64,000 bases of DNA from JBEKIK01 sp963845975 (GTDB lineage: Bacteria; Planctomycetota; Planctomycetia; Pirellulales; Thermoguttaceae): positions 1,674,001-1,738,000 of the forward strand of contig CAWJUD010000002.1 in the NCBI GenBank assembly GCA_963845975.1, in the 5' to 3' direction. The position numbers and the translations under genes were made by a program. Each line of letters begins with the position of its first letter. Position 1 is the stretch's first letter. Positions 54,017 through 62,820 of the stretch are shown here, piece by piece. The notes beneath the pieces were generated by a model. That model had not been told where the DNA came from. It saw only the letters and a list, made by a program, of their open reading frames with translations, and did not search any database.

Positions 54017-54217
54017 TTAAGTCTTGTCCGACTTTTCGCTCGTGGAACTTTCCGGGGGATTTTTGGCGGATTCATCCTTTATCTCCGACAAGCCTTTCTT
54101 GAACTCGACAATCCCTTGTCCCAGCGAACGCATCACGCTGGGCAACTTATTGCCGAACAGCAGAAAAGCAAAAAAGGCTATCACTACCCACATCAGCCAA
54201 TGCGTTGGACCGAACAT
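54017..54217 (-). CDS. tatA: twin-arginine translocase subunit TatA/TatE
   Basis: The 66-residue product has an N-terminal membrane helix (WLMWVVIAFFAFLLFG), the conserved F-G hinge, and the amphipathic helix LPSVMRSLGQGIVEFKKGLS with a polar Ser/Lys tail. This is the pore-forming or membrane-weakening subunit for export of folded Tat substrates. No tatC is in the window. Confidence 0.92.
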   Translation of the reverse strand: MFGPTHWLMWVVIAFFAFLLFGNKLPSVMRSLGQGIVEFKKGLSEIKDESAKNPPESSTSEKSDKT

Positions 54218-54558
54218 CTAAACACCTCCAAAACGAAGCTCTCAAAATTTCCGTTACTGCCTGGACAACTAAAGGCATAATACGGAGTTTCATTGTATAT
54301 TAGACCCTTATTGCCAGCCCTGCAAGTTGTACTTGGCAGGCATAATTATTAAATCGCCTCATGCATCTTATCTAATTGTACCCCGTATATCGGTATAAAG
54401 ATATTATTCCCTTACATTAGGTTGTTTTGAATCAATCAAAAAACCATTAATTAACTGTTTAGATAAAATGCAAAACAACAAATAACAGCAATTCTGCCTT
54501 CACCCTAGCCCTCTCCCGGAGGGAGATGGGACTTTTGGGAGAGGCCCATATAATATAC
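54218..54558. other. 341-base gap with a repeat-type hairpin
   Basis: Most of the gap is AT-rich without signals. At 54497-54545 caccctagccctctcccgga + gggagatggg forms the ccctctcccggaggga hairpin type that is often dispersed in such genomes. It lies at the 3' end of the histidine kinase gene. Confidence 0.5.
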
Positions 54559-56433
54559 CTAAATTGGGTTAAGTGGTAGTTTCAAGACAAAACAGGCGCC
54601 GTTGCCGATATTTTCGCTGAAAAGGAGGTCTCCGCCCATGTCCCGAGCCAGGCGGCGACTTAAGGCCAGGCCTAAACCAATTCCCGGGGCGGAATGGGCC
54701 GCTTCCTGGGCCGATTTCGAAAATGGGCGGAATAAATGGCGGCCGGCGGCCGGTGAAAGTCCGGGCCCATGATCCCGAACGGATACTACGGCCATGCCGT
54801 CCTTGATACGACATGACAGATCGATCCGCTTGTCAACAGCCGAGGAAGCGTACTTGCAGGCGTTATCGACCAGGTTGAAAAGGATCTGCTCCACGGCCGC
54901 GATATTAGCTTGGACGGCCTCTGACGCGACATCAGTCGGCATTTCCAGGCACAATTTCATTCCAGCCTGTTCGGCTCGCCCGGCCAGCCGGTCTTTAAAG
55001 GCATGCAGCAAATCTTCCAAGGTAATGGATTCCAAGCGGCGATCGACGCGCCCGCGTTCCAGCCTGGCATAGGCAAGCACGTTTTCGACCAGGTGAGTCA
55101 GGCGGATCGATTCGGCCCGGAGCGTATTTAGATATTCCCGCCGCTTTTGTTCGTCTGGGACCATGCCTTCGGCGAGCATTTCGGCATACATTTGGAAGGT
55201 GGTAAGCGGTGTGCGGAGTTCGTGGGTGACTGCCGAGACAAAGGTTGCCCGCCGCTGGCTTAAGCGGATGACTCCCCCCAGCAAACCCGCCACGGCCACA
55301 GCCGCCATTAACATGCATGCCCAGGCCACAGCCAGGGAAAGAAGAATGGGAGATATGGCGCCGTCGTTTTCGCCGAATAACGGACCGGGAACGAGGCGGA
55401 CTGGCAATGCAGCCAACAAGCGCCCCCCTTCATTTGCTGTCATTTGGACGACCGGAATCAAATCGGCCGCGGGCAATAGATCGGCGATGGCTTCCAACAA
55501 CGATGACCTGATGGCCGGCCAGTCCAAGAGGCAGCCTTGAATATATTCCTGTCCGCCGGCCGAAATTCGCCGGGCGAGAATCAATTGCCCGTCGATCCAT
55601 AGGGGCGTCATCAATACGCCGCTAAGATCGGTGGAAGGCATTCTACCGGGAGACAAGGGCGATAGCGCATCGAAAGAATCTCTATTTCCGGAGTTTGGCG
55701 GCAGGGATTCAGCGTTGGGTTGTGCCATTTGCTGGGTTTGGAACATGGTATTTGCGCTATTAAGCACCGCCTGATTGCGTTGTTGGTATTCCACGTCGCT
55801 TTGCCCCCGCGTTTTTTGCAGGTCTTCCCGCTGCTGGCGACTGGCCTGTCGCTGAGCCGGCGATTGGGCCAGCGGATTTACCGGCGCCATCACCATTTCG
55901 ACGTTCGTGGGGGGGTGCTCCGGCAACAGGGTGAGCAACTTATTCCGGCTGAACAATTGCTTGATCCGGGTAAGATAATTGGTGGAATTTTTAACGCTTT
56001 CATCGGTTACTAATCGAGGAACCGCCAAGTTCCTGTTACTCCCAGGAGGCACTTGCGGGGAAGTAAGGCTGCCATCGGGTTCGAATTGAAAATGGACCAG
56101 GATCTGCGGTACTTGGACCGACAATAAAGGCGAAGGAATCAAGGCCTCGCCACCCATCCGCTCGTTAAACATGTTGCCGAAGGAACGATCGATGGGAAAG
56201 AAAGACTTATAAGCAAAGTACGGCCGTGCGCTTTCCTGCGCTACCAGGGGGGCCAATGCGGTATCCATCCGCCATAGAGCCAAGCGCACTTTTTCCTCCT
56301 GGGCGGTTTGCAGCCGCGCTTCGACCTCCAAGCGGTCTAAACGCATGGCCGTCCAACTTATCCAGCCCATCGCCGCCAGCACCACCAGCAAGCAAATCGC
56401 AAAAATCGTCCAAATTGGCCAGGAACGAAGCAT
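54559..56433 (-). CDS. membrane sensor histidine kinase
   Basis: The 624-residue protein has an N-terminal membrane helix (about 7-28), a large sensing region (about 30-355) with a Gln/Arg-rich stretch in the middle (QRQASRQQREDLQKTRGQSD), a second membrane helix (about 366-388), then HisKA with the phospho-histidine in FVSAVTHELRTPLTTFQMYA and an ATPase domain (NLVDNACKYAS, VRDHGPGLSP, GIGLGLALSRRLA). No HAMP domain is obvious. It forms an operon with the regulator upstream. The signal is unknown. The stop at 54559 is followed by a repeat-type hairpin. Confidence 0.93.
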   Translation of the reverse strand: MLRSWPIWTIFAICLLVVLAAMGWISWTAMRLDRLEVEARLQTAQEEKVRLALWRMDTALAPLVAQESARPYFAYKSFFPIDRSFGNMFNERMGGEALIPSPLLSVQVPQILVHFQFEPDGSLTSPQVPPGSNRNLAVPRLVTDESVKNSTNYLTRIKQLFSRNKLLTLLPEHPPTNVEMVMAPVNPLAQSPAQRQASRQQREDLQKTRGQSDVEYQQRNQAVLNSANTMFQTQQMAQPNAESLPPNSGNRDSFDALSPLSPGRMPSTDLSGVLMTPLWIDGQLILARRISAGGQEYIQGCLLDWPAIRSSLLEAIADLLPAADLIPVVQMTANEGGRLLAALPVRLVPGPLFGENDGAISPILLSLAVAWACMLMAAVAVAGLLGGVIRLSQRRATFVSAVTHELRTPLTTFQMYAEMLAEGMVPDEQKRREYLNTLRAESIRLTHLVENVLAYARLERGRVDRRLESITLEDLLHAFKDRLAGRAEQAGMKLCLEMPTDVASEAVQANIAAVEQILFNLVDNACKYASSAVDKRIDLSCRIKDGMAVVSVRDHGPGLSPAAGRHLFRPFSKSAQEAAHSAPGIGLGLALSRRLARDMGGDLLFSENIGNGACFVLKLPLNPI

Positions 56434-56468
56434 GGGTAGATTAGGTGATGGGGAATTGAGAATAGTGG

Positions 56469-56490
56469 TTGCGAAACCGCAAGCGGTTTC
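56469..56490. repeat. hairpin between regulator and kinase genes
   Basis: gaaaccgc, aa, gcggtttc forms an 8-bp stem in the 77-base gap. The 21-base word ttgcgaaaccgcaagcggtt also occurs (reverse complement) in the terminator at 14021. Within an operon it may reduce expression of the kinase relative to the regulator. Confidence 0.6.
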
Positions 56491-56510
56491 TTTGAGGTTT
56501 TAATAATGAG

Positions 56511-57215
56511 TCATTCGTGCTTCGTCATTCCAAACATATATCCTTTGCCGTGAACGGTCAAAATAATAGCGGGTTGGTCGGGATCGTCGCGGAGTTTTTC
56601 CCGCAGCCGGGTGATGTGCATGTCGATGGTGCGCGTGGTGATGCCCTTGGGGGTAATGAGCCAAACATTGGCCAATAGTTCATTGCGGGAAATCGCCCGG
56701 TGCGGATTGACGGCCAGGTATTGCACCAACTCGGCCTCGCGTTGGGAAAGTTCCACGCGATCGCCTTGCTCGAAACGAACTTCCCGGCGCTTAAGATCAA
56801 TCACTCCGCCTGGAATGGGGACTTCGGCCAGTGCGACAGGGCGTTCGGCGCTGCGGCGCAACACGGCCTCAACGCGGGCCAGCAGTTCTTTCACGCTGAA
56901 AGGCTTGACCACGTAATCGTCGGCCCCATCATGAAGCCCGCGAATGCGATCGGCCTCTTCGCCCCGGGCGGTAAGGATTATCACCGGCAGGGTGGGGCGG
57001 AGCCGGCGCACTTCCTGAAGGATGGCAAATCCGTCTCGCTTGGGCAGCACCAGGTCCAACAGCAACAGGTCGAATTCGCATTTAACGGCCATTTCCAGGC
57101 CCATGTCGCCGTCGGCCGCCTCCAGGGTGCGGTAACCGGCAAAGCGCAAGGCATCGACAATACCCCGCCGGATGGCATGATCGTCTTCGATGGTAAGAAT
57201 CTGTTGTTTGGTCAT
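56511..57215 (-). CDS. OmpR/PhoB-family response regulator
   Basis: The 234-residue protein has a receiver domain (ILTIEDDHAIRRGIVDALRF, LLLLDLVLPKRDG with the phospho-acceptor Asp, ILTARGEE, VVKPFSVKELLARV) and a winged-helix output domain (LSQREAELVQYLAVNPHRAI, then TRTIDMHITRLREKLRDDPD and TVHGKGYMF). It would bind promoter DNA after phosphorylation by the kinase encoded 77 bases downstream. Confidence 0.95.
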   Translation of the reverse strand: MTKQQILTIEDDHAIRRGIVDALRFAGYRTLEAADGDMGLEMAVKCEFDLLLLDLVLPKRDGFAILQEVRRLRPTLPVIILTARGEEADRIRGLHDGADDYVVKPFSVKELLARVEAVLRRSAERPVALAEVPIPGGVIDLKRREVRFEQGDRVELSQREAELVQYLAVNPHRAISRNELLANVWLITPKGITTRTIDMHITRLREKLRDDPDQPAIILTVHGKGYMFGMTKHE

Positions 57216-57657
57216 GGCATATCAATCGCACTTTTTCCCTTTTTATTGTAACTGAAAAGAACCACTAATCTTGTAACAAATTTGTATTATTTTAGCAGGA
57301 TTAAAAAGGCCTGCGATCAAGTTATTATCCTTCAACAAAACGATTGGTCGGTTAATGTAACCATTTGATAAACAGGTACTTGCGGTTGTTTGAGCCGGCG
57401 AAAACACCACATTTCCACGGGGATTACATCAAGGGTCGGCGGAGAACAAAAAGAGGGGAGTGTTAGAAGTACTGAATAGAAAATCTTTGTAACATTTAAG
57501 CCGTTTGCAGGGTATTGCGGAGGTATGGGACGATGAACCGTGGAATTGCGGTGTTTTTTGGGGCCGAAGGCCCTCGCTTCTTTCAGCCCAGAGCTGCAAT
57601 CGGTTAAAATGTCAATCAAAAATAGGTCCCTCTTGCCTTATTGGCGGTGCCCGTTAA
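57216..57657. other. 442-base gap without a supported gene
   Basis: Upstream region of the two-component operon. No intact gene is visible; short frames here lack coding character. A transporter-gene remnant follows at 57658. Confidence 0.45.
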
Positions 57658-57771
57658 ATTTTAGCCGGTTTGGCCGACGGCAAAATCATCGAATGCGGCA
57701 AGCCGAGTCAGGTCATCGATGATCCACAAATGCCTAGAACCAAACAATTCTTGAGCCAGATGTTGATCTGA
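57658..57771 (+). pseudogene. C-terminal remnant of an amino-acid ABC transporter ATPase
   Basis: A short frame reads LADGKIIECGKPSQVIDDPQ + MPRTKQFLSQMLI and a stop. This is the C-terminal end of GlnQ/HisP-type ATPases (...DGKIIE.G.P..V...P...RTK.FL...L). An in-frame stop lies just upstream at 57655 and no Walker or signature motifs are nearby, so the rest of the gene has been lost. Confidence 0.8.
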
Positions 57772-57866
57772 TAGACTTTGGGATTTTTGCGTCTAGATTT
57801 GAACTCTTTTGCATGCATTTTTATTGGACAAGTGCAGATTTCTATGTAACCCCGATTCCCGGTTAT

Positions 57867-59139
57867 TTAGAGGATTTCTTGTTCTTCATCCGCCACTGGT
57901 AGCTGCTCGGAAACTGGTCTAACGTCTTGGAGCGAGCCGATTGTCAGGATTTGCGGCCAGATCAGGGCTGAGGCGATAACCACGAGGATTGTTCCGATGC
58001 CGCCGCCGACCACGGAGATTACCGCTCCGAAGAGCCAGGCTGTTAAACCCGACTCCACGCCGCCAATGTCGTTCGAGGCCACGATAAATATGTTGTTTAC
58101 CGCCGAAACGCGGCCGCGCATGGAATCGGGTGTGAGCATTTGCACCAGGGTGTGCCGAACGACCACGCTTATGTTGTCCAAGGCGCCGATAAAGAACATC
58201 ATCAGCATGGAGAGCAAATACCACCGCGAAAATCCGAAGACGATCGTGGCGGCGCCGAATCCCGTGACCGCCCAGAGCATGGTCAAACCGGCGCGCCGCA
58301 TGGGCGGGGCATGGGCAATGAATAGGGCTACGAACACCGCGCCAACAGCTTCAGTCGCCCGAAGATAACCCACCCAGGATTCGCTTACCTTGAGAATATC
58401 CCTGACAAACACCGGCAACAGATAAGTGAATCCGCCCAACAGCACGGCGAACAAGTCCAGCGTGATGGTGGCCAAAATCATTTTGGTTTTCCAAACGAAG
58501 CGGATGCCTGCCAAAACGCTTTCCAAAGACATGGTCTCCATGGGCTCGGATTGGGGGCGGTTTCTGATAAAAGCCACGCCGATCAAAGAAAACATGCGTA
58601 AGAACATCACGAACACAAAAGCGGCCACGGCGGTTTTTTCCCAACCGATAACCAAGCCGCCCACGGCCGGTCCGGTCATAGAAGCGATGTGAAAGATGGA
58701 GGAATTCCAGGTAATGGCGTTGCTGAAGATTTCGGTGCTGACGATTTGCGGCAAGATCGAGGATCGCGATGCGCCGCCCAGCGCGTAGCCTATGGACCCC
58801 AGTCCAAGAAATATATACATCCACCAAACCGGTCCGTGCAAGAACGCAACAACCGACAATCCGGCGGCCGAAACCACACTTAGCGAATAGGTGCATAGAA
58901 TCACGTAGCGCCGATTGAAACGGTCGGCGAGTTGGCCGCCCGCAATCGCCAAAAGGATTATCGGCAAGGCCTGGACCAATCCAACCCAACCCAATGACAA
59001 GGGATCTCCGGTGCGATAATAAACGTGGATGCCGACGGCCACGGTCTCCACTTGCTTGGCAAAGACCAGCAGAAACCAACTTATGGCATACAAGCGAAAA
59101 TCGGGGAGTGCGCCAGGCGGCGTATGGATCGGAATTCAT
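57867..59139 (-). CDS. MFS transporter, frameshift near N-terminus
   Basis: The main frame gives twelve membrane helices with MFS features: the loop LADRFNRRYVILCTYSLSVV between helices 2 and 3, FLGLGSIGYALGGASRSSIL and TPDSMRGRVSAVNNIFIVAS. It resembles the enterobactin-exporter-like MFS_3 group of efflux proteins. The natural start is the ATG at 59139 (MNSDPYAAWRTP), after which a gggg run at 59103-59106 has one base too many; removing it joins this start to DFRLYAISWFLLVF. Otherwise translation would begin inside helix 1 at 59093. Substrate unknown. Confidence 0.88.
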
Positions 59140-59324
59140 CGGGGGTGTGATATCAGGTATGGAAAAACTCGCAAGTCGCCATAATTGTTACTTGCAAGGC
59201 ACCGTTGTGCAAGGGTATTGCCAGGGGTGATAGCAGGGAATAAATTAGGGTTCAGGGTTCAGGACATGAGCGGAAAACATGATACTGGACCCCGAATCGT
59301 AACGTGGCTTCATGGCCGCAACCA

Positions 59325-59370
59325 AACCCCCGGTGTAATCACCGGGGGTTAAACAAGTAGTGTACAAATT
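59325..59370. repeat. hairpin plus agtagtgtacaaatt, copy 2
   Basis: A perfect 11-bp stem, aacccccggtg, taat, caccgggggtt, is followed by aaacaagtagtgtacaaatt. The same arrangement is at 33024-33069. It lies 30 bases upstream of rlmI. Confidence 0.7.
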
Positions 59371-59400
59371 CCTTTACCATTTTTTACAACAAGGACGACA

Positions 59401-60585
59401 TTGACCCGGGCAATACTGAAACCCCATAAAGCGCGGCCTTTTTACGCGCGGCATCCTTGGGTGCTCGATTCGGCCATAGACCGTATCGAAGGCGAAGCCG
59501 CCGACGGCGACGTCGTGGACTTGATATCGGAGAAAGGCAAGTTTATAGCCCGGGGTTTACTGAACAGCCACAGCCGCATCCGCGTGCGGCTTTACACTTG
59601 GGACGCCGCGGAATCGCTGGGCGATTCTTTCTGGCGCAGGCGGCTGGAAAAAGCCCTGCAATTCCGCCGGCAACTGGGTTACGACGATCCCCGGGGCGCG
59701 GCTCGATTGGTGTTTAGCGAAGGCGACGGTTTAAGCGGCCTGATCGTCGATCGCTATGCCGACTATATTGCGGTACAGGCCAACGCCTTGGCAATGGCCG
59801 TTCGACTGCCGCTTATCGTTTCCAGCCTTGTTGAATTGACCGGTGCACGCGGGGTCGTGCTGCGGACCGAGCGGGGAATCAACCGGGTTGAAGGTTTGGA
59901 ACTTCGCGACGGTCCTTACTGCGGAGAGGCGCCGGTCGGCCATCTGGAAATCGTGGAAAATGGTCTGCATTACTGCGTCGATCTCGCCGAAGGGCAAAAA
60001 ACGGGTTTCTATCTTGATCAGCGTGAAAACCGGAAGATCGCGTCCGGATATTTCCGCGGATGCCGCGTTTTAGACATGTTCTGCTACAGCGGCGGATTCA
60101 GTCTTGCCGCGTCCGTGCTGGGCGGTGCAAGAGAAGTCGTTGCCGTTGATTCGAGCGACAAGGCCTTGGCCCTGGCCGAGGCCAATGCCCGGCTCAACTC
60201 CGCAACAAACATCCGCTTCCAATGCGGCGAGGGATTTGAAATCCTGGAGTCCTTGGTCTCGACTGGAGAACGCTTCGACGCGGTGATCCTTGACCCGCCC
60301 AAGTTCGCGCGCAGTCGCCGAGGAGTCAAAGATGCCTTACAAGCTTATCACTGGTTGAACCGGTTGGCCTTGGCGGTGCTGGAGCCGGGCGGGATCCTGG
60401 TCACTTGCAGTTGTTCGGGCCATGTCAGCCGGGAAGATTTTCTTTACATGCTTGTGGGCGTGGCCCGGCAAACACGGCGCGATATTCAAATTCTCGACAG
60501 TCGCGGCGCCGCGCCGGATCATCCCGTCATGTGTTCGTGCCTGGAAAGCGAATATCTCAAATGCTTCATTTGCCGGGTGCTTTGA
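59401..60585 (+). CDS. rlmI: 23S rRNA (cytosine1962-C5)-methyltransferase
   Basis: The 394-residue protein has an N-terminal PUA domain (LKPHKARPFYARHPWVLDSA), an EEHEE-type middle region (FSEGDGLSGLIVDRYADYIA, QKTGFYLDQRENRK) and a Rossmann methyltransferase: VLDMFCYSGGFSLAASVLGG, EVVAVDSSDKALALAEANAR, DAVILDPPKFARSR and VTCSCSGHVSREDF with the catalytic cysteine. This order identifies RlmI, which makes m5C1962. The start is TTG at 59401; there is no better start nearby. Confidence 0.94.
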   Translation: MTRAILKPHKARPFYARHPWVLDSAIDRIEGEAADGDVVDLISEKGKFIARGLLNSHSRIRVRLYTWDAAESLGDSFWRRRLEKALQFRRQLGYDDPRGAARLVFSEGDGLSGLIVDRYADYIAVQANALAMAVRLPLIVSSLVELTGARGVVLRTERGINRVEGLELRDGPYCGEAPVGHLEIVENGLHYCVDLAEGQKTGFYLDQRENRKIASGYFRGCRVLDMFCYSGGFSLAASVLGGAREVVAVDSSDKALALAEANARLNSATNIRFQCGEGFEILESLVSTGERFDAVILDPPKFARSRRGVKDALQAYHWLNRLALAVLEPGGILVTCSCSGHVSREDFLYMLVGVARQTRRDIQILDSRGAAPDHPVMCSCLESEYLKCFICRVL

Positions 60586-60899
60586 GATTGTGGAAAAAGG
60601 GCGCCGGCTTCGAGTCGCATGTGAATTTCCGTGATATATATGACTATCATGCCAGGCACTCATACCCATTTTTTATATAAGACGGTCAATCAACTTGCAT
60701 TAAAGTTTTGTGGAATATGCGGCCGATACGGCCCCTGCCATAGCCCAATCTTGGTCCGTAATCATAAATTGGGCATTTTATAAAGTATGGTTTAGGTAGG
60801 AGAGTTGGAATCTTGGGTGGTATAGGCAAGATAATTCGGCGATTCTAATATCCTGAGATAAGTTGAGATGAAGAAAAACGCCCGCACGGAGCCGGCATT
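60586..60899. other. 314-base gap without a supported gene
   Basis: Upstream region of fliG; no repeat, hairpin or RNA gene stands out. It should contain the fliG promoter, since no other gene precedes fliG in the same direction closely. Confidence 0.4.
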
Positions 60900-61898
60900 A
60901 TGAACACTTCCGATGTCCACAAAGCCGCCATTCTGCTGATGAGCATGCCGGATGATCAGGCCGCTCAATTATTAACTAGATTAGATCCTAAACAGGTGGA
61001 AGCCGTTTCCATCGAAATCGCCAAAATCAGCGATGTAAGCGGGGAAGAGCAGGAACAGGTAATACAGGAATTCGGCAATGCCAATCCTAATGCCCTATCC
61101 GGACGCGTCGGCGGATTGGAAGTGGCTAAAAACCTGGTTGAGCGGGCACTGGGCAAAGGGGCCAACATCACGCTGGACAACGTTCGCCAGTCGATCGAAG
61201 CCCTGCCCTTTGGTTTTTTGCAGAAGGTCGATAGCCAGAACCTGCTGACATTTATCATGGACGAACATCCCCAAACCATCGCCTTGATCCTGTCGCACGT
61301 TCCACCGTCGCAGGCGGCGGACATACTCAGCGGGCTGCCGGCGGAACGGCAATTACCGGTAATTCGCCGAATAGCCACGATGGGCCAAACCAGTCCGGAA
61401 ATTATCAGAGAAGTGGAAAAGGGATTGGAAAACCGCATGTCCAGCCTGATGAACCAGCAATTCGAAAACGCCGACGGCGTATCCACGGTGGCGGAGATTC
61501 TCAATGTGGTCGACCGGGCCACCGAGCGGACTTTGTTGGAAAACCTTGCCCAGGAAGACGCCGCGTTGGTAGATGAAATCCGCCGCTTGATGTTCGTATT
61601 CGAAGATATTGCCAAACTAAGCGATCGCGACATCCAAACTCTGCTGAAAAATGTGGAAAGCGCGCAATGGGCGATGGCGCTGAAAGGCGCCAGCGAGGAG
61701 CTAAAGGACAAGATTCTCAAAAACATGTCAAAACGGGCGGCTGATCTACTCAAAGAGGAAATGGAGTATTTGGGTCCGGTGCGGCTGTCGAACGTGGAGC
61801 AGATGCAGCAACAAATTGTGGATGTTATCCGGCGGATCGAAGATTTAGGCGAAATCACCACCCATGCCGCCGAGGAAGACGTGCAGTTTATCCAGTAG
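60900..61898 (+). CDS. fliG: flagellar motor switch protein FliG
   Basis: The 332-residue length equals that of E. coli FliG. The N-terminal domain starts KAAILLMSMPDDQAAQLLTR, the middle domain has the EHPQTIALIL motif, and the C-terminal domain contains FEDIAKLSDRDIQTLLKNVE with charged residues that contact the stator, then MSKRAADLLKEEMEYLGPVR. FliG transmits torque and switching in the C-ring. No other flagellar gene is in the 64 kb, so this copy is isolated. Confidence 0.96.
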   Translation: MNTSDVHKAAILLMSMPDDQAAQLLTRLDPKQVEAVSIEIAKISDVSGEEQEQVIQEFGNANPNALSGRVGGLEVAKNLVERALGKGANITLDNVRQSIEALPFGFLQKVDSQNLLTFIMDEHPQTIALILSHVPPSQAADILSGLPAERQLPVIRRIATMGQTSPEIIREVEKGLENRMSSLMNQQFENADGVSTVAEILNVVDRATERTLLENLAQEDAALVDEIRRLMFVFEDIAKLSDRDIQTLLKNVESAQWAMALKGASEELKDKILKNMSKRAADLLKEEMEYLGPVRLSNVEQMQQQIVDVIRRIEDLGEITTHAAEEDVQFIQ

Positions 61899-61945
61899 CA
61901 GGTTAGGGGCTGTGAACGTTGATCCGAATTGATTATTAATTGCGT

Positions 61946-62530
61946 ATGGATAACCAGCGCCCATTGCCATCCAGTCCCGAGTTGATGTCGCCCGCCGATA
62001 CGGGACTATTGGTCGTTGACGTGCAAGAGAAATTGCTCGCCGCGATTCCCGCCGCTCGGCGGCTCGTATGGAACATAAGGCGGCTCGTGGACGGGGCGAA
62101 AATCCTTGGCATGCCCGTGGCGGCCACGGAACAGTATCCCAAGGGCCTTGGCGGAACGGCGCCCGAGCTGGCCGAGCGATTAAGCGCCATCCCTTCCAAG
62201 CTGACTTTCAGTTGTGGGGGTTGTCCGCAACTATTTCAGGATTTTCAAACACGCGGCGTGCGGAAGATCCTTCTTACGGGCATCGAGGCGCACGTTTGCG
62301 TCGAGCAGACGGCACTTGATCTTCTAGCCGACGGGTGGGGCGTATTCGTGGCGGCGGACGCGGTCGGCTCGCGATTCGAGATCGATTATAGAATTGCGTT
62401 GCAGCGGATGGATTCAGCCGGCGCCACGCTAACCACTACTGAAGCCGCGCTTTTCGAGTGGTGCCGAGTTGCAGGCACGCCGGAATTCAAGCAAATCAGC
62501 CGGCTTGCACAAGAGCCTGCGCCTGAATAA
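61946..62530 (+). CDS. isochorismatase-family hydrolase
   Basis: The ATG at 61946 gives 194 residues. The catalytic triad of the family is visible: Asp25 in LLVVDVQEKL, Lys85 in SKLTFSC and Cys118 in GIEAHVCVEQTALDLL. The YcaC-like pattern TEQYPKGLGG is also present. Family members hydrolyse amides or ether bonds such as nicotinamide or isochorismate; the substrate here is not evident. It follows fliG by 47 bases but is unrelated in function. Confidence 0.93.
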   Translation: MDNQRPLPSSPELMSPADTGLLVVDVQEKLLAAIPAARRLVWNIRRLVDGAKILGMPVAATEQYPKGLGGTAPELAERLSAIPSKLTFSCGGCPQLFQDFQTRGVRKILLTGIEAHVCVEQTALDLLADGWGVFVAADAVGSRFEIDYRIALQRMDSAGATLTTTEAALFEWCRVAGTPEFKQISRLAQEPAPE

Positions 62531-62548
62531 TTGTCTTGGTCCAGGGAA

Positions 62549-62686
62549 TTAGCCCGCATTTCTCACCAACGTGTGCCACTGCTTGACGTAAGGCAAGCAG
62601 TGGATGGTGATTCGAGCAAGCACTGCTTCTGCGAAGCAGTGGCACACTGTCTTGTAATGTATCGGTCTGGTGAGAAATGCGGGTTA
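62549..62686. repeat. nested palindrome: outer ttagcccgcatttctcacca, inner family C
   Basis: The outer arms are ttagcccgcatttctcacca at 62549-62568 and tggtgagaaatgcgggtta at 62668-62686. Inside, gtgtgccactgcttg (62571-62585) faces gaagcagtggcacac (62632-62646), with further gcaagcagtg and gcaagcactgcttctgcgaa hairpins. The inner part is the family C element also seen at 44426. Confidence 0.85.
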
Positions 62687-62712
62687 GGGATTTGCAATTG
62701 TTGAAAAATGCT

Positions 62713-62789
62713 TGGGTAGCATGCTCACATTTGCGTGAGCATGTAAAACACTAACAACATGGCCATGCAAGCATGGCCATGGCACCCCA
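62713..62789. repeat. dispersed palindrome, family B, copy 3
   Basis: catgctcacatttgcgtgag + catg at 62720-62743 and catggccatgcaagcatggc + catggcacccc at 62759-62789. It lies beside the nested element, between the convergent isochorismatase and secretin-N genes. Confidence 0.75.
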
Positions 62790-62820
62790 GAATTCGTTTT
62801 TAACATTTTTCGACAGGCAG

